Counted from the stretch's first letter, positions 1 to 11,685 are shown. The stretch is DNA of 64,000 bases from an uncultured Pelagibacteraceae bacterium (GCA_902530635.1 CACABC010000005.1:1-64000), one strand, 5' to 3'. Notes: generated from the sequence alone by a model not told the origin. Numbers and translations: made by a program.

Positions 1-562
1 AATAAATCGAGATTATTGCAATTAACATTAAAACAGACCCTAGAAGCGTAAATAGAAAAAATTTAAATGCAGAATAAACTCTTCTAGGTCCTCCCCAGAT
101 TCCAATAATTAAAAACATTGGTATTAGACCTGCTTCAAAGAAAAGGTAAAAAATTACCAAGTCTAGAGAGCAGAAAACACCTATCATAAAAGTCTCTAAA
201 ATTAGAATGGCAATTAAAAATTCTTTTAATCTATTTTTAACACTATTAATGCAAGAGATAACACATATTGGTATAATAAAAGCAGTCAGTAAAATAAATA
301 AAATAGAAATCCCATCAATACCAAATTTAAATTTAATAAAACCACTTATCCAAACGGACTCCTCGACAAATTGAAAATTTGATGATGAATTGTCAAATGA
401 ATACCATAAAAATAAAACAAGAAAAAAATTTGCAAAACTAGTGAATAAGGATACGTAAATAGCTCCTCTATTTACTTGGTTTATCTCACCTCTAGTTAAA
501 AATACAAAAAAAGCTCCTATTAAAGGTAAAAATGTTATTGATGATAAAATTGGAAAATTCAT
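1..562 (-). CDS. nuoM: NADH-quinone oxidoreductase subunit M, 5' part (cut by window edge)
   Basis: This is the N-terminal part of NuoM, one of the antiporter-like proton-pumping membrane subunits of complex I. It is not in the ORF track because it runs off the left edge. Translation of the minus strand from the ATG at 562-560 gives MNFPILSSITFLPLIGAFF, then further hydrophobic segments and the family motif region FEAGLIPMFLIIGIWGG. The reading frame is open to base 1, about 187 codons. The start codon shares one base with the nuoL stop (TAATG), so the two genes are probably translationally coupled. The C-terminal part, and presumably nuoN, lie to the left of the window. Confidence 0.93.
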   Translation of the reverse strand, partial: MNFPILSSITFLPLIGAFFVFLTRGEINQVNRGAIYVSLFTSFANFFLVLFLWYSFDNSSSNFQFVEESVWISGFIKFKFGIDGISILFILLTAFIIPICVISCINSVKNRLKEFLIAILILETFMIGVFCSLDLVIFYLFFEAGLIPMFLIIGIWGGPRRVYSAFKFFLFTLLGSVLMLIAIISIY

Positions 563-2469
563 TATTTAATAATTAAAAAAGTTAATAGTATAGAAAAGCC
601 AAGTAGCATAACAAAAGCATAGTCAAATAAATAACCAGTTTGGAATTTTGATGCTTTATAAGAAATATTTTTTATTAAACGTGAAATACCGTCTGGTCCA
701 TATCTATCAATTGTTTTTTGATCACCAGATTTCCAAAAAAAGGATCCTAATTTTTGAACTGGTTTAACAAAAATAACGTCGTATGCCTCATCAAAGTACC
801 ATTTATTTAACAAAAATTTATAAATTTTTTTATTTTTAAAAATTATTTGATCTAAATATTTTGGATTTTTTATAAACAAATAATAGGAAAAAGGTATAGC
901 TAAAACTACAAGAAATGGGGTAATGTATAAAATCCATAATGGTATCAAACTATGATCAAAATCTTTCAAAATTAAAATAGAAGATCCCCAAAATTCTTGA
1001 TTGGTTTCTCCTATTAATAAATCTTTAAAAATATATCCAGAAAAAATTGATCCTAAAATTAGAATACCTAAAGGAATAGTAATAGATAGGCCTGACTCCT
1101 TAATTTTTGATTTTGAAATATTCTTATTATTAAATTTTCCATGAAAAGTTTTAAAAATTAATCTCCATGAATAAATAGCTGTTAAAAGTGCTGTTGTTAT
1201 TCCTACTGCAGTAGCGATATAACCAATATTGCTTTGACTTAAATATGCATATTCGATAATTGCATCTTTGGAATAATACCCTGACAAAAGAGGAAATCCT
1301 GTTAATGCAAGCGTTCCAACAATCATTGCTATCCAAGTAAAAGGCATTTTTTTCCACAGATCGCCCATATTTCTTATATCTTGATCATCATTCATCGAAT
1401 GGATAACGGAACCAGATCCTAGAAATAAAAGTGCTTTAAAGAATGCGTGTGTGAATAAATGAAACATAGCAACATTATAAGCTCCAACACCGGCTGCAAA
1501 AAACATATAACCTAGTTGGCTACATGTTGAATAAGCTATTATTTTTTTTATATCATTTTGCACAATTGCTACTGTTGCTGCAAAGAATGCTGTGGTCATT
1601 CCAATAATTGTGACAATATTTAAAGCAAATTGAGAATATTCAAAAATTGGAGAACATCTTACAACTAAAAAAACACCAGCTGTAACCATTGTTGCTGCGT
1701 GAATTAGTGCAGAGACAGGTGTTGGACCTTCCATAGCATCCGGTAACCAAGTGTGTAAGAAAAATTGGGCAGATTTTCCCATAGCGCCAATGAAAAGAAA
1801 TAAACTAATTAAAGTTATTAAATTTGCTTCTAAACCAAGAAAATTAATTTCCTTTTCAGAAAAATTTGAAGCCAGTTTGAAAACTTCATTATAATTTAAA
1901 GTTCCGAAATAAAAAAATATCAAAAATATACCGATGGCGAGTCCAAAATCTCCAATTCTATTTACCAAAAATGCTTTAATTGCAGCTTTGTTAGCAGATT
2001 CTTTTTTATACCAAAAACCAATTAAAAGGTACGATGACAGACCGACACCTTCCCAACCAAAAAACAGTTGTATGAAATTATCTGATACAACCAAGACTAA
2101 CATAGCAAAGGTAAACAATGAAAGATACGACATAAATCGTGGTTTAAATGGGTCATGACTCATGTAACCAATCGAATAAATATGAACCAATGCTGAAACA
2201 AGTGTGACTACAACGAGCATTATTGAACTTAATGGATCAATATTTATTGACCAATTAATCTGAAAATTACCAGACTTAATCCATTCAAAAATTATGTAGT
2301 TTCCATAATTATCATAAACTAACCCGTTATAAAAAATTGCTAATGATAATATAGCTGCTACACAAACTGTAAGAGTGGTTAATAATTGTGAAGCTATATC
2401 ACCGAAATATTTAGATAAATATCCAATTATTGTTCCTAATAACGGTAAAAAAATAACCGCGTACTCCAT
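562..2469 (-). CDS. nuoL: NADH-quinone oxidoreductase subunit L
   Basis: Antiporter-like membrane subunit at the distal end of the complex I arm, which pumps protons and carries the long lateral helix. The 635 residues are close to the usual length of just over 600. Visible family segments are QLFFGWEGVGLSSYLLIGFW near residues 130-155, the AMEGPTPVSALIHAATMVTAG lysine/histidine region near 240-265, and a hydrophobic C-terminus (MLLGFSILLTFLI) after the amphipathic stretch expected for the lateral helix. It begins directly after the nuoK stop with no spacer and its stop overlaps the nuoM start, so it belongs to one long nuo transcript. Confidence 0.98.
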   Translation of the reverse strand: MEYAVIFLPLLGTIIGYLSKYFGDIASQLLTTLTVCVAAILSLAIFYNGLVYDNYGNYIIFEWIKSGNFQINWSINIDPLSSIMLVVVTLVSALVHIYSIGYMSHDPFKPRFMSYLSLFTFAMLVLVVSDNFIQLFFGWEGVGLSSYLLIGFWYKKESANKAAIKAFLVNRIGDFGLAIGIFLIFFYFGTLNYNEVFKLASNFSEKEINFLGLEANLITLISLFLFIGAMGKSAQFFLHTWLPDAMEGPTPVSALIHAATMVTAGVFLVVRCSPIFEYSQFALNIVTIIGMTTAFFAATVAIVQNDIKKIIAYSTCSQLGYMFFAAGVGAYNVAMFHLFTHAFFKALLFLGSGSVIHSMNDDQDIRNMGDLWKKMPFTWIAMIVGTLALTGFPLLSGYYSKDAIIEYAYLSQSNIGYIATAVGITTALLTAIYSWRLIFKTFHGKFNNKNISKSKIKESGLSITIPLGILILGSIFSGYIFKDLLIGETNQEFWGSSILILKDFDHSLIPLWILYITPFLVVLAIPFSYYLFIKNPKYLDQIIFKNKKIYKFLLNKWYFDEAYDVIFVKPVQKLGSFFWKSGDQKTIDRYGPDGISRLIKNISYKASKFQTGYLFDYAFVMLLGFSILLTFLIIK

Positions 2470-2781
2470 TTAACCTTTCATCTCATTAATTTCCTCTACC
2501 CTAACTGATCCACGATTTCTGTAATAAGAAACAATAATTGCTAAACCGATTGCTGCTTCTGCTGCTGCAACAGTCAAAATTAGCATTGTAAATATTTGAC
2601 CTGTAATATCTTGAAGATATATAGAAAAAGAAACTAAATTTATATTCACCGCAAGTAATATTAACTCTACAGACATTAAAATGACGATAACGTTTTTTCT
2701 ATTTAAAAATATACCAAGAGTTCCTATTGAAAAGATTATTGCTCCAAAAGTTAAATAGTGACCTAAGCCGATTTCAATCAT
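2470..2781 (-). CDS. nuoK: NADH-quinone oxidoreductase subunit K
   Basis: Small three-helix membrane subunit of complex I, homologous to mitochondrial ND4L. It has 103 residues, the normal family length. The conserved intramembrane acidic residues are visible in [18 protein letters not shown] and in [18 protein letters not shown]. The start overlaps the end of nuoJ by 8 nt and the stop abuts nuoL, consistent with coupled translation of membrane-arm subunits. Confidence 0.97.
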   Translation of the reverse strand: MIEIGLGHYLTFGAIIFSIGTLGIFLNRKNVIVILMSVELILLAVNINLVSFSIYLQDITGQIFTMLILTVAAAEAAIGLAIIVSYYRNRGSVRVEEINEMKG

Positions 2782-3406
2782 CTAAATTTATTCCTTTCCC
2801 TGACTCAACTTCAACAAGTTTGATAGAGTCCTCTCTTTCCCTTCCAACTTGTGTAAAATAACTTTGTCTCTTGACACCTTCTCTTTTCCTGTAGGTTAAA
2901 ACTATAGCTCCAATCATTGATAACAATAGTATTAGGCCTGATATTTGAAAGAGATGTATATACTCGGTATACATAACATTTCCAATTGCATGAGTATTTG
3001 TAAAATCTTTTTCAAAATTTAAGAACTTTGTTTCTGAAAAAGTATCTCTATATTGCCAACCACCGACAACAACAATTAATTCAAGCAAAATTACTGCTCC
3101 AACGGCTAAACCTATTGGTATATGTTTTGTTTTTCTTGAACCTCTAAACCAGGAAAGCTTTTGTTCACTAACGTTCAATAACATCACTACAAACAAAAAT
3201 AAAACTGCAACGGCTCCTACATAAACAATTATCATCATCATTCCTAAAAACTCTGCACCAATAAGAATAAAAAGTGACGCAATCGATATAAAGTCTAATA
3301 TTAAAAAAAATACTGCGTGTACGGTATTCCTAGAAACAATAACCATAATTGCAGAAAGTATTGCTATTATTGAAAAAAAATAAAAAAATAAAGCGTGTGC
3401 TATCAT
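2774..3406 (-). CDS. nuoJ: NADH-quinone oxidoreductase subunit J
   Basis: Membrane-arm subunit of complex I (ND6 homologue), 210 residues with about five transmembrane helices. The conserved glycine-rich bend region is visible as [20 protein letters not shown] near residues 54-74. The C-terminal ~40 residues (after [15 protein letters not shown]) are hydrophilic and probably cytoplasmic. It starts 5 nt after the nuoI stop and overlaps nuoK by 8 nt. Confidence 0.97.
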   Translation of the reverse strand: MIAHALFFYFFSIIAILSAIMVIVSRNTVHAVFFLILDFISIASLFILIGAEFLGMMMIIVYVGAVAVLFLFVVMLLNVSEQKLSWFRGSRKTKHIPIGLAVGAVILLELIVVVGGWQYRDTFSETKFLNFEKDFTNTHAIGNVMYTEYIHLFQISGLILLLSMIGAIVLTYRKREGVKRQSYFTQVGREREDSIKLVEVESGKGINLDD

Positions 3407-3411
3407 TAAAA

Positions 3412-3897
3412 TTATCTGTAAGGTTTATCCAGTTTTAAATTCTTAGCTAAAACTGACTCCCATTGATCTCCATTTTTAAGCAATTTTTCTTTGTTGTAAT
3501 AAAGCTCTTCTCTTGTCTCTGTTGCAAATTCAAAGTTCGGTCCTTGCACGATAGCATCTACTGGACAAGATTCTTCGCATAGCCCACAATAAATACATTT
3601 AAGCATATCAATATCATAACGAGTTGTTTTCCTACTCCCGTCTGATCTTTCTTCAGACTCAATGGTTATAGCTTGAGCAGGACATACGGCTTCACATAAT
3701 TTGCAGGCAATACATCTTTCCTCTCCATTTGGATATCTTCTTAAAGCATGTTCTCCTCTAAATCTTGGACTTATTGCTCCTTTTTCGAATGGATAGTTTA
3801 TTGTTTTCTTATTCTTAAAAATCTCCTTAAAAGCAATTGCTATAGATTTTATAAATTCTGATAAAAAAATGATTTTTAAAATACGGTTTAGCTTCAT
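3412..3897 (-). CDS. nuoI: NADH-quinone oxidoreductase subunit I (two 4Fe-4S clusters)
   Basis: Peripheral-arm ferredoxin-like subunit that carries clusters N6a and N6b and passes electrons to NuoB. The 161 residues contain two complete 4Fe-4S motifs, [12 protein letters not shown] near residue 62 and [12 protein letters not shown] near residue 101. The segment [17 protein letters not shown] before the first cluster is typical of alphaproteobacterial and mitochondrial (TYKY) forms. It sits between nuoH and nuoJ in the standard order and its start abuts the nuoH stop. Confidence 0.98.
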   Translation of the reverse strand: MKLNRILKIIFLSEFIKSIAIAFKEIFKNKKTINYPFEKGAISPRFRGEHALRRYPNGEERCIACKLCEAVCPAQAITIESEERSDGSRKTTRYDIDMLKCIYCGLCEESCPVDAIVQGPNFEFATETREELYYNKEKLLKNGDQWESVLAKNLKLDKPYR

Positions 3898-4902
3898 TTA
3901 AATTCCTTTGTTTGGTAGTAAATCAAAATAAATTAAAAAACTTGCTGTCAAAACAACATATATTAATGAAAAAGGCAAAAATACTTTCCAGCCTAATCTC
4001 ATAAGTTGGTCGTATCTATATCTTGGAACTATTGCTTTAATAATTGCAAACATAAAAAATAAGATTAAAATTTTTATTATCATCCATACAACACCAGGAA
4101 TTAAATTTAATGGATAGACATCAATGGGTGATAACCAACCTCCAAGAAAAAGTATAGAACCAAGTGCGCACATCAAAAGAATATTTGCATATTCACCTAG
4201 CCAAAACATTGCATACATCATTCCTGAATATTCTGTTTGATATCCAGCCACCAATTCAGCCTCTGCCTCTGGTAAATCAAATGGAGGTCGATTAGTTTCT
4301 GCAAGGGCAGATATAAAAAAAATAACAAACATTGGAAACAGAGGTACTACAAACCATAAATTCTGTTGTGCTAAAACGATTTCTTTTAAATTCAAAGAGC
4401 CTGTACACAAAAGAACATTTATAATAATTATTCCAATTGATACTTCGTAAGAAACCATTTGTGCCGCAGATCTTACCGCACCAAGAAAAGGGTATTTAGA
4501 ATTTGATGCCCAGCCTCCCATTAAAATTCCATAAACACCTAAAGAGGAAATTGCAAAAATATAAAGTATCCCAACATTTATATCTGCGATTACCATCTTT
4601 TCACTTAAAGGAATTACAGCCCATGCAGATAAAGCTAATGTCATCGTGACTATTGGTGCTAAAATAAAAATAACTTTATTGGAACTTGCAGGAATAATTA
4701 TTTCTTTGAATATATACTTTAATGCATCAGCTAAGGTTTGAAATAATCCAAATGGACCGACTACATTTGGCCCTTTACGCTTTTGAACGAAACCCCAAAC
4801 TCTTCTATCAAACCAGACTATCATAGCTACGGAGACCAAGATTGGTATTAATAAGAATAAGATTTTATAAACTTCATTATATAGAACTATTAAATATTCC
4901 AT
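3898..4902 (-). CDS. nuoH: NADH-quinone oxidoreductase subunit H
   Basis: Membrane subunit that connects the peripheral arm to the membrane arm and forms much of the quinone-access channel (ND1 homologue). The 334 residues have about eight helices. Diagnostic features are [20 protein letters not shown] near the N-terminus, the [20 protein letters not shown] loop near residues 200-220 with its acidic residues, and [19 protein letters not shown] directly after it. There is no spacer to nuoG upstream or nuoI downstream. Confidence 0.98.
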   Translation of the reverse strand: MEYLIVLYNEVYKILFLLIPILVSVAMIVWFDRRVWGFVQKRKGPNVVGPFGLFQTLADALKYIFKEIIIPASSNKVIFILAPIVTMTLALSAWAVIPLSEKMVIADINVGILYIFAISSLGVYGILMGGWASNSKYPFLGAVRSAAQMVSYEVSIGIIIINVLLCTGSLNLKEIVLAQQNLWFVVPLFPMFVIFFISALAETNRPPFDLPEAEAELVAGYQTEYSGMMYAMFWLGEYANILLMCALGSILFLGGWLSPIDVYPLNLIPGVVWMIIKILILFFMFAIIKAIVPRYRYDQLMRLGWKVFLPFSLIYVVLTASFLIYFDLLPNKGI

Positions 4903-6954
4903 TTAACCTATCTTTCTATTCTCAATATTTAGAATTTTTTCAGCCCTACAATCACTCATAGTTTTTGATGCTCTAGCAACTGGATTGCTAAAGTAATAAT
5001 CAATTGGTCTTATTGAAACGTCCTCGCTATAAAAATTTCCTAAGCTTAAATTTATTTTTTTTGTTTGAGTTGCAGGTAATGTATCTATATTTTTACTATC
5101 TTTTATTTTTGACAAACTATCATCGATTAAGTCCTTATAATTTGTAAATAAATTTTTATTCTTTAATTTATTACAAATAAGATTAAATATTTTCCAATCT
5201 TCTTTTGCATTGCCAATGGGGTTTGTAGCTTTATAAGCTTTCTGCAATCTTCCCTCTAAATTTATAAAAAATCCATTTTGCTCTGTATATGCTGGACTAG
5301 GTAATACTACATCTGCTATTTGAGCTATTCTATCGCCATGACTTCCTTGATAAATAATAAATTCATTATTTTTTTGAAAGTTTAATTCATCGGATCCAAC
5401 AAAATATAATAATTTAAAAATATGATTTTTTAGTTTATCAAAAAAATTTCCGCTTCCATTTGCTTTATTTAAAAAATTTAAATCCAAAGCACCGACAGTA
5501 GCAGCATTTTGACTTAATATATTAAAAGAATTCCAATTTTCATTTATAAATTTATTTTTATGCAAAAAATCTTTTAAACCTTCCAAAATATATTTGCCAG
5601 ACTTTAGCTCCAGTGCTGACTCACCAATGATTACTAATGGGTTTTTAGATTTTTTAAATAAATTGTTAATCTCGCTTTTTCCATCTAAGATTTGTTTAAT
5701 ATCATCTGTTTTATTTCCAATTATTTTGTAAGGATAAGTTAAATCGCCAGGATCACCAATAGAAAATATTGGTAGTTTATTTTTTAAATACGTTTTTCTA
5801 ATTCTAGCGTTTAAAATTGTTGCTTCGAGTCTTGGGTTAGCGCCTACGAGTAATAAAAGATCAGATTTTTCAATTCCTTGTATTGATGAATTGAAAATAT
5901 AGTTCATTTTTTCGTCAGGATTTACATAAAAATCTTTTTCTCTGAATTCATAATTTTTTACGTTGATTTCTTCTAAAAATTTTTTAAATGAATTTATAGT
6001 TTCAATACTATTAAGTCCGCCAATGTGGCCAGCTATTTTATCGTTATCGGTTGAATTAATTTTCGAAGAAATTAAATTAATCGCATCATCCCAACTTGAC
6101 TCGACTAATTTATTTTCTCTTCTAATATAAACTTTGTCCAATCTTTGTTTTAATAACCCGTCACATGCGTATCTTGTTTTATCCGATATCCACTCCTCAT
6201 TAATTGAATTGTTTAGTCTTGGTAAAATTCTTTTCACTTCCCAGCCATAACTATCAACTCTTATATTAGATCCTACCGCATCCATGACATCTATACTTTC
6301 AGTTTTTTTTAATTCCCAGGGTCTTGCTTCGAAAGCATAAGGTTTTGATGTTAAAGCGCCAACGGGACATAAATCTATTACATTGCCTGACAATTCAGAG
6401 ATCATGGATTTTTCTAAATATGTTGTTATTTCCATATCTTCTCCTCTGCCTATTGCGCCAAGTTCGGGTACTCCGGCAACTTCAGTTGCAAATCTGATAC
6501 ATCTTGTACAATGAATGCATCTGGTCATTTGAGTCTTGATTAAAGGTCCCATATATTTATCTTTAACCAACCTTTTATTTTCCTTAAACCTTGAACTATC
6601 AAAACCATAGTAAAGCGATTGATCTTGTAGATCACATTCACCACCTTGATCACAAACAGGACAATCCAAAGGATGATTCACAAGTAAAAATTCCATTACC
6701 CCTTTTCTTGCTTTCTCTACCATTTGAGTATTTGTTTTAATTTTCATTCCATCAGTAGCTGGCATAGCACATGATGCTATGGGTTTTGATGACTTCTCCA
6801 TTTCAACTAAACACATTCTACAATTACCTGCTATTGATAATCTTTCATGATAACAAAATCTTGGAATTTCAGCTCCCGCAAGTTCACATGCTTGTAACAC
6901 TGTCATCCCTTTTTGAAATTCTATCTGTTTATTATTAATAAATATTTTAGGCAT
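4903..6954 (-). CDS. nuoG: NADH-quinone oxidoreductase subunit G
   Basis: Largest peripheral-arm subunit of complex I, carrying clusters N1b, N4 and N5; 683 residues. The N-terminal 2Fe-2S ferredoxin domain is visible ([19 protein letters not shown] and CAMPATDGM). It is followed by the His/Cys N5 motif [18 protein letters not shown] and the N4 motif [10 protein letters not shown] ending in [11 protein letters not shown]. The rest is the molybdopterin-oxidoreductase-like domain, which is weakly conserved and Asn/Lys-rich, as expected because it binds no cofactor here. The start overlaps the end of nuoF by 8 nt. Confidence 0.97.
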   Translation of the reverse strand: MPKIFINNKQIEFQKGMTVLQACELAGAEIPRFCYHERLSIAGNCRMCLVEMEKSSKPIASCAMPATDGMKIKTNTQMVEKARKGVMEFLLVNHPLDCPVCDQGGECDLQDQSLYYGFDSSRFKENKRLVKDKYMGPLIKTQMTRCIHCTRCIRFATEVAGVPELGAIGRGEDMEITTYLEKSMISELSGNVIDLCPVGALTSKPYAFEARPWELKKTESIDVMDAVGSNIRVDSYGWEVKRILPRLNNSINEEWISDKTRYACDGLLKQRLDKVYIRRENKLVESSWDDAINLISSKINSTDNDKIAGHIGGLNSIETINSFKKFLEEINVKNYEFREKDFYVNPDEKMNYIFNSSIQGIEKSDLLLLVGANPRLEATILNARIRKTYLKNKLPIFSIGDPGDLTYPYKIIGNKTDDIKQILDGKSEINNLFKKSKNPLVIIGESALELKSGKYILEGLKDFLHKNKFINENWNSFNILSQNAATVGALDLNFLNKANGSGNFFDKLKNHIFKLLYFVGSDELNFQKNNEFIIYQGSHGDRIAQIADVVLPSPAYTEQNGFFINLEGRLQKAYKATNPIGNAKEDWKIFNLICNKLKNKNLFTNYKDLIDDSLSKIKDSKNIDTLPATQTKKINLSLGNFYSEDVSIRPIDYYFSNPVARASKTMSDCRAEKILNIENRKIG

Positions 6955-8278
6955 CTTTGCTCTCTAAGTTGTGTTGATCAATTAAGTAAGGAATTTTTCT
7001 TTTTTTCTTAAAAATCGGATCTGCGGTACATCTTTTATCAATCTCTTTCCTAAAGTGTCTTAAGAGCCCTTGAACTGGCCATGCAGAACCTTCGCCGAAT
7101 GCACATATAGTGTGGCCTTCTATTTGTTTCGTAACATCTGACAACAAGTCAATATCTTTATGCGTAGCTTCTCCTTTTGCTGTTCTCTCAAGTATTCTCC
7201 ACATCCAACCAGCGCCTTCTCTACAAGGAGTACATTGACCGCAACTTTCGTGTTTGTAAAATCTTGCGATTCTAGCCATACATTTAATGATGTCTTCGTC
7301 TTTGTTGATTACTACTACTCCAGCGGTACCTAATCCGCTTTTTACACCTACTAATGAGTCAAAATCCATTCTTAATGTTTCACAAATATCTTTGGGAACC
7401 ATCGGCATTGAAGATCCCCCAGGGATTACGGCTTGAAGATTTTTCCACCCACCTATTACTCCACCAGCATGTTTTTCTATGAGTTCCTTTAATGGGATTC
7501 CCATTTCCTCTTCAACATTACAAGGTGTATTTACATTTCCAGAAATGCAAAATATTTTTGTACCGGTATTTTTTGGTCTTCCCATAGATGCAAACCATTT
7601 AGCTCCTCTCCTTAGTATCGTTGGAACTACAGCAATTGTTTCAACATTATTTACAATTGTTGGACAGCCATAAAGTCCGACTAAAGCAGGAAAGGGTGGT
7701 TTTAATCTTGGTTGCCCTTTATTACCTTCTAAGCTTTCGAGAAGTGCCGTTTCCTCACCACATATATATGCACCAGCACCATAATGAATATAAATATCTA
7801 AATCCCATCCAGTATTACTAGCATTTTTACCAATTAAATTTTTTGAATAAGCTTGGTCTATTGCTTCCTGAAGTCTTTTGCCCTCATTTGAGTATTCACC
7901 TCTTATATAAACATAACAAACTTTTGCGTTAACTGCGTAGGAGGTAATTAAACATCCTTCTATTAATTTTTGAGGCTCAAATCTAAGTATATCTCTATCT
8001 TTACAAGTTCCAGGTTCGGATTCATCTGCATTAATGACTAAGTAATGCGGTCTTGAACCAACTTTTTTGGGTGCGAATGACCATTTCAATCCTGTTGAAA
8101 AACCAGCTCCCCCTCTACCTCTTAACTCTGATGTTTTAATCTCGTTTATAATCCAGTCTCTTCCCTTATCGATAATTTTTTTGGTGTCTAGCCAATCATC
8201 TCTTTTTACTGCATTTTCTAGCTCCCAACCATATTCGTTATATAAATTTTTAAAAATTTTATTTTCTTCTTTAAGCAT
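6947..8278 (-). CDS. nuoF: NADH-quinone oxidoreductase subunit F (NADH/FMN site)
   Basis: NADH-binding subunit with FMN and cluster N3. The glycine-rich NADH/FMN fold is visible as [15 protein letters not shown] near residue 55. The 4Fe-4S ligands are in [15 protein letters not shown] with a further Cys in HTICAFGEG. The ORF track starts at 8290, but I prefer the internal ATG at 8278 (MLKEENKIF). It overlaps nuoE by 8 nt, the same overlap seen at nuoK/nuoJ, nuoF/nuoG and nuoC/nuoD, whereas the upstream ATG would overlap by 20 nt. Neither start has a clear Shine-Dalgarno, so the start remains uncertain by four codons. Confidence 0.95.
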   Translation of the reverse strand: MLKEENKIFKNLYNEYGWELENAVKRDDWLDTKKIIDKGRDWIINEIKTSELRGRGGAGFSTGLKWSFAPKKVGSRPHYLVINADESEPGTCKDRDILRFEPQKLIEGCLITSYAVNAKVCYVYIRGEYSNEGKRLQEAIDQAYSKNLIGKNASNTGWDLDIYIHYGAGAYICGEETALLESLEGNKGQPRLKPPFPALVGLYGCPTIVNNVETIAVVPTILRRGAKWFASMGRPKNTGTKIFCISGNVNTPCNVEEEMGIPLKELIEKHAGGVIGGWKNLQAVIPGGSSMPMVPKDICETLRMDFDSLVGVKSGLGTAGVVVINKDEDIIKCMARIARFYKHESCGQCTPCREGAGWMWRILERTAKGEATHKDIDLLSDVTKQIEGHTICAFGEGSAWPVQGLLRHFRKEIDKRCTADPIFKKKRKIPYLIDQHNLESKDA

Positions 8279-8879
8279 TTTTATTTCCATTTATAAGTAT
8301 TTGATTTTTTTCAGGTGCAGAATTTTTTCTATTTCTGTAAGACCCTGATTTTAAAGGCTTGTCCTCTAAAAAAGAATTTAATATTTTTGTTGTGTTTGTT
8401 TCATCTAAATCCTCATAATATTCTTCATTTACCTGCATCATTGGTGCGTTTATACAGGCACCTAAGCACTCAACTTCAGTCCATGAGCACAGTCCATTTT
8501 GCGATAACTCATTTTGATTTTTAGATATCTTTTCTTTACAAATATCTACTAATTTATTAGCGCCCCTTAAAGCGCAAGGGCTTGTAGTACAAACTTGAAC
8601 GAAATATTTTCCAACAGGAGCTAAATTATACATGCTGTAAAAAGTTGCTATTTCGTAAACATTTATATAAGGCATATTAAGAAATTTACCTATATATTTC
8701 ATTGCTGCTAGGGGTATCCAATTTTCGTTTTGATTTTGTGCTAAATAAAGTAATGGCATAACAGCACTCTTTTTTTGATCTGACGGATATTTTTTTAAAA
8801 TTTTATCAGCTAAATCCAGGTTAGTTTCTGTAAACTCAAATTTATCTGGTTGATTATCATGAATTTTTTTTAGACTCAT
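8271..8879 (-). CDS. nuoE: NADH-quinone oxidoreductase subunit E (2Fe-2S)
   Basis: Thioredoxin-fold subunit carrying the off-pathway cluster N1a, 202 residues. The four cysteine ligands are visible in [13 protein letters not shown] and [12 protein letters not shown]. The usual N-terminal helical region that packs on NuoF ([19 protein letters not shown]) is present. About 30 Lys/Asn-rich residues follow the core at the C-terminus ([14 protein letters not shown]) and look disordered. The start overlaps the nuoD stop by 4 nt (ATGA). Confidence 0.97.
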   Translation of the reverse strand: MSLKKIHDNQPDKFEFTETNLDLADKILKKYPSDQKKSAVMPLLYLAQNQNENWIPLAAMKYIGKFLNMPYINVYEIATFYSMYNLAPVGKYFVQVCTTSPCALRGANKLVDICKEKISKNQNELSQNGLCSWTEVECLGACINAPMMQVNEEYYEDLDETNTTKILNSFLEDKPLKSGSYRNRKNSAPEKNQILINGNKNA

Positions 8880-10051
8880 CTATCAACCTCCCCAAAAACA
8901 ATATCGAGAGAGCCTAAAACTGCGGGTACGTCAGCTAACATATGTCCTTTAAGTAAATAATCCATTGCTTGAAGATGAGAAAAACCCGGGGCTCTTATTT
9001 TACATCTATAAGGTTTGCTGCTTCCGTCCGATATAAGATATACTCCAAATTCTCCTTTAGGAGCCTCTACTGCAGTATAAACTTTTCCTTTAGGTACCCG
9101 ATATCCCTCAGTAAAAAGTTTAAAATGATGAATTAATGCTTCCATTGACTCCTTTAATTGATCTCGAGTTGGTGGCGATACCTTTCCATCTACAGTTTTT
9201 ATTGGACCTGATGGTATTTTTTTTAAGCATTGCTTAATTATTTTTATACTCTCTCTCATTTCTTCAACTCTACAAAGATATCTATCGTAACAATCCCCGT
9301 TTTTACCTACAGGCACTTTGAAATCTAAATCTTTGTAACACTCATAAGGTTGCGATTTTCTCAAATCCCATGCCACGCCCGAACCTCTTAACATCACACC
9401 AGAAAAACTATGAGCAAGAGCTTCGTCCTTTGTTACAATTCCTATCTGAACATTTCTCTGCTTAAAAATCCTATTGTCGGTCAATAAATTTTCCAGATCA
9501 TCTATTATTTTTGGAAACGTCTCACAAAACTTTCCAATATCAATTAAAAGATTATTAGGTACATCTTGGTGCACTCCTCCGGTTCTAAAATAATTTGCGT
9601 GTAATCTTGAGCCTGAGGCTCTTTCGTAAAATGTCATTAAAGTTTCTCTTTCTTCAAAACCCCAAAGAGAAGGTGTCAAAGCTCCAACATCAAGTGCTTG
9701 TGTTGTTATATTAAGTAAATGACTCAAAATTCTTCCAATCTCACAAAAAATAACTCTTAGATATTGTGCTCTTATTGGTATCTGAATATCTAATAACCTT
9801 TCGGTGGCGAGTGCAAAAGCATGTTCTTGATTCATTGGCGCAACATAATCAAGTCTGTCAAAATAAGGTAGTGCCTGAGCATAAGTTTTATGTTCAATTA
9901 ATTTTTCAGTACCTCTATGTAGTAAGCCTATATGGGGATCAACTTTTTCAACAAGTTCTCCGTCTAACTCTAATATTAATCTTAAAACTCCATGTGCTGC
10001 AGGATGCTGAGGTCCAAAATTTAGATTCATTGTTTTTTTTTCTTTAGCCAT
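8876..10051 (-). CDS. nuoD: NADH-quinone oxidoreductase subunit D
   Basis: Peripheral-arm subunit (49-kDa homologue) that forms the quinone-reduction site with NuoB. The family signature [17 protein letters not shown] lies at the N-terminus and [11 protein letters not shown] near the C-terminus. The ORF track extends to 10117. I shorten it to the ATG at 10051 ([13 protein letters not shown]) because the added 22 residues overlap nuoC and are not family sequence. This start also gives the 8-nt overlap ATGGCTAA with the nuoC stop, matching other nuo junctions. Confidence 0.96.
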   Translation of the reverse strand: MAKEKKTMNLNFGPQHPAAHGVLRLILELDGELVEKVDPHIGLLHRGTEKLIEHKTYAQALPYFDRLDYVAPMNQEHAFALATERLLDIQIPIRAQYLRVIFCEIGRILSHLLNITTQALDVGALTPSLWGFEERETLMTFYERASGSRLHANYFRTGGVHQDVPNNLLIDIGKFCETFPKIIDDLENLLTDNRIFKQRNVQIGIVTKDEALAHSFSGVMLRGSGVAWDLRKSQPYECYKDLDFKVPVGKNGDCYDRYLCRVEEMRESIKIIKQCLKKIPSGPIKTVDGKVSPPTRDQLKESMEALIHHFKLFTEGYRVPKGKVYTAVEAPKGEFGVYLISDGSSKPYRCKIRAPGFSHLQAMDYLLKGHMLADVPAVLGSLDIVFGEVDR

Positions 10052-10646
10052 CCTCTTTTCCTTTATTTTTAATTTCGTCAATATATTTTGTGCCTTCCCA
10101 TGGGCTATCAAAGTCAAATTTTCTATAATCTTGTTCTAATTTAACTTTCTCATAGATTACTTTTTTATCTTTTTCGCTGTACCTAACCTCATTAAAACCT
10201 GTTAGAGGAAAATCTTTTCTAAGTGGGTGACCATCAAATCCATAATCTGTAAGTATTCTTCTCAAATCTGGATGATTTTTAAATTTTATTCCATACATAT
10301 CGAACACTTCTCTTTCCATCCAATTTGCTGAAGGATAAAGTTTTGTTATTGAAGGAATTTTTTCATCCAGGTTAAAATTTATAATAATTTTAATTCTTAA
10401 ATTGTTTTCATGGCTTAAAAATAAATAACAAATTTCAAATCTATTTTCTTCATCTGGATAATCTGCTGCTGCAATATCTATTAGTTGCTTAAATTTGCAT
10501 TTTTCATCCGTTTTTAAAAATAAAATTACTTGGTATAAGTTTTCTACCTTAACATCTATTGATAGTTCGTTATTTTCAATATTGGTATTTTTAATTTTAG
10601 TTGTTAACTCTGAATTTATCAGTTTGTTTATTTCGTTAAGATTCAT
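10044..10646 (-). CDS. nuoC: NADH-quinone oxidoreductase subunit C
   Basis: Peripheral-arm subunit (30-kDa homologue) that packs against NuoD, 200 residues, encoded separately from nuoD. The signature region is visible as [19 protein letters not shown] near residue 105, followed by [20 protein letters not shown]. The Lys/Glu-rich tail ([11 protein letters not shown]) matches alphaproteobacterial forms. It starts 5 nt after the nuoB stop. Confidence 0.97.
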   Translation of the reverse strand: MNLNEINKLINSELTTKIKNTNIENNELSIDVKVENLYQVILFLKTDEKCKFKQLIDIAAADYPDEENRFEICYLFLSHENNLRIKIIINFNLDEKIPSITKLYPSANWMEREVFDMYGIKFKNHPDLRRILTDYGFDGHPLRKDFPLTGFNEVRYSEKDKKVIYEKVKLEQDYRKFDFDSPWEGTKYIDEIKNKGKEDG

Positions 10647-10651
10647 TTTAA

Positions 10652-11185
10652 TTATCTATTTTGAGTTCCTTCTCTTCTTATTTTTTTCTGAAGCTGAAGT
10701 ACTCCATACAATAATGCCTCTGCTGAAGGAGGACATCCGGGAACATAAATATCGACCGGTACAATTCTATCACAACCTCTTACAACAGAATAAGAATAGT
10801 GGTAATACCCACCTCCATTTGCACAACTACCCATAGATATTACGTATCTGGGTTCTGGCATTTGGTCATAAACTTTTCTAAGTGGCGCTGCCATTTTATT
10901 TGTCAATGTACCTGCAACAATCATAACGTCGGACTGCCTTGGTGAAGCTCTTGGTGCTGCTCCAAATCTTTCAAGATCATATCTGGGCATAGATGTTTGC
11001 ATCATCTCAACAGCGCAACAGGCTAAACCAAATGTCATCCAGTGAAGCGATCCTGTTCTAGCCCAATTTATTAAATTCTCTGAAGAAGTTGTTACAAACC
11101 CTTTTTCACTAAAATCTTTAGCAATTTGTTTAAACTCCTTCGGAATTTGCTTTTCTTTTTCTTTATTAAAAAAACCTATTCCCAT
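10652..11185 (-). CDS. nuoB: NADH-quinone oxidoreductase subunit B (cluster N2)
   Basis: Subunit that carries cluster N2, the last iron-sulfur centre before quinone. The tandem cysteines are visible in [12 protein letters not shown], with the remaining ligands in [10 protein letters not shown] and [10 protein letters not shown]. The ORF track begins at 11206, but a Shine-Dalgarno-like AAGGAG ends about 8 nt before the ATG at 11185 ([10 protein letters not shown]), so I use that start. This leaves a 10-nt overlap with the nuoA stop instead of 31 nt. The protein is then 177 residues, normal for the family. Confidence 0.96.
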   Translation of the reverse strand: MGIGFFNKEKEKQIPKEFKQIAKDFSEKGFVTTSSENLINWARTGSLHWMTFGLACCAVEMMQTSMPRYDLERFGAAPRASPRQSDVMIVAGTLTNKMAAPLRKVYDQMPEPRYVISMGSCANGGGYYHYSYSVVRGCDRIVPVDIYVPGCPPSAEALLYGVLQLQKKIRREGTQNR

Positions 11186-11544
11186 TCTAACGCTCCTTTT
11201 TTCCACTCATAAATAAAGCCAACAGTTAAAATCAGTAAAAATGTCATCATTGAGTAAAAGCCTAGTAAACCTATATTTCCTAATGATATTGCCCACGGGA
11301 ATAAAAAGGCAATTTCTAAATCAAATATGATAAAAAGTATTGCAACTAAATAAAACCTAACATCAAATTCTATTCTGGCGTTATCAAATGCTTCAAATCC
11401 ACATTCATAAGCTGATAATTTTTCAGGATCAGGGTTATTTGGAGAAGCTATATAGTTAATAACTACAAAACCAATACTCAACAGTAATGAGATAAATAAA
11501 AAAATTATTATAGACAGGTATTCTGACAAAAAGTTCGTAATCAT
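11176..11544 (-). CDS. nuoA: NADH-quinone oxidoreductase subunit A
   Basis: Three-helix membrane subunit (ND3 homologue) and first gene of the nuo operon, 122 residues. The conserved loop around the quinone-site cysteine is visible as [16 protein letters not shown] near residue 44, followed by [21 protein letters not shown]. It starts 141 nt downstream of tRNA-Asp on the same strand. No strong intrinsic terminator is visible between the tRNAs and nuoA, so read-through from the tRNA promoter is possible. Confidence 0.98.
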   Translation of the reverse strand: MITNFLSEYLSIIIFLFISLLLSIGFVVINYIASPNNPDPEKLSAYECGFEAFDNARIEFDVRFYLVAILFIIFDLEIAFLFPWAISLGNIGLLGFYSMMTFLLILTVGFIYEWKKGALEWE

Positions 11545-11560
11545 GTTTCACCAATATGTA

Positions 11561-11582
11561 CCTCAATGCAAATAGCTTGAGG
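11561..11582 (-). other. Small stem-loop in the nuoA leader
   Basis: The minus strand contains CCTCAA, a 10-nt loop and TTGAGG, ending about 16 nt before the nuoA start codon. It is a 6-bp stem, so it may be chance. It is the only obvious secondary structure in the 141-nt gap between tRNA-Asp and nuoA. The rest of that gap (11583-11685) shows only weak AT-rich -10-like hexamers. Confidence 0.35.
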
Positions 11583-11685
11583 ATTTTCATACTAATTGAT
11601 TCTTAATATATAGCATTTTTTGAAACTGTATAGAGGACAGATATTCACACTAATATGAAACTGAAAACGATTCTCAACCCAAAAG

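Noticed and set aside
1934-2158. Plus-strand ORFs antisense to nuo, lon, clpX, rne and amtB (several in the track)
   Set aside because: All lie wholly inside well-supported genes on the other strand and show no family features. They are shadows of the AT-rich codon usage.
8279-8290. Upstream ATG for nuoF
   Set aside because: It would overlap nuoE by 20 nt, and the internal ATG gives the 8-nt overlap seen at other nuo junctions. Not decisive, so noted as uncertain.
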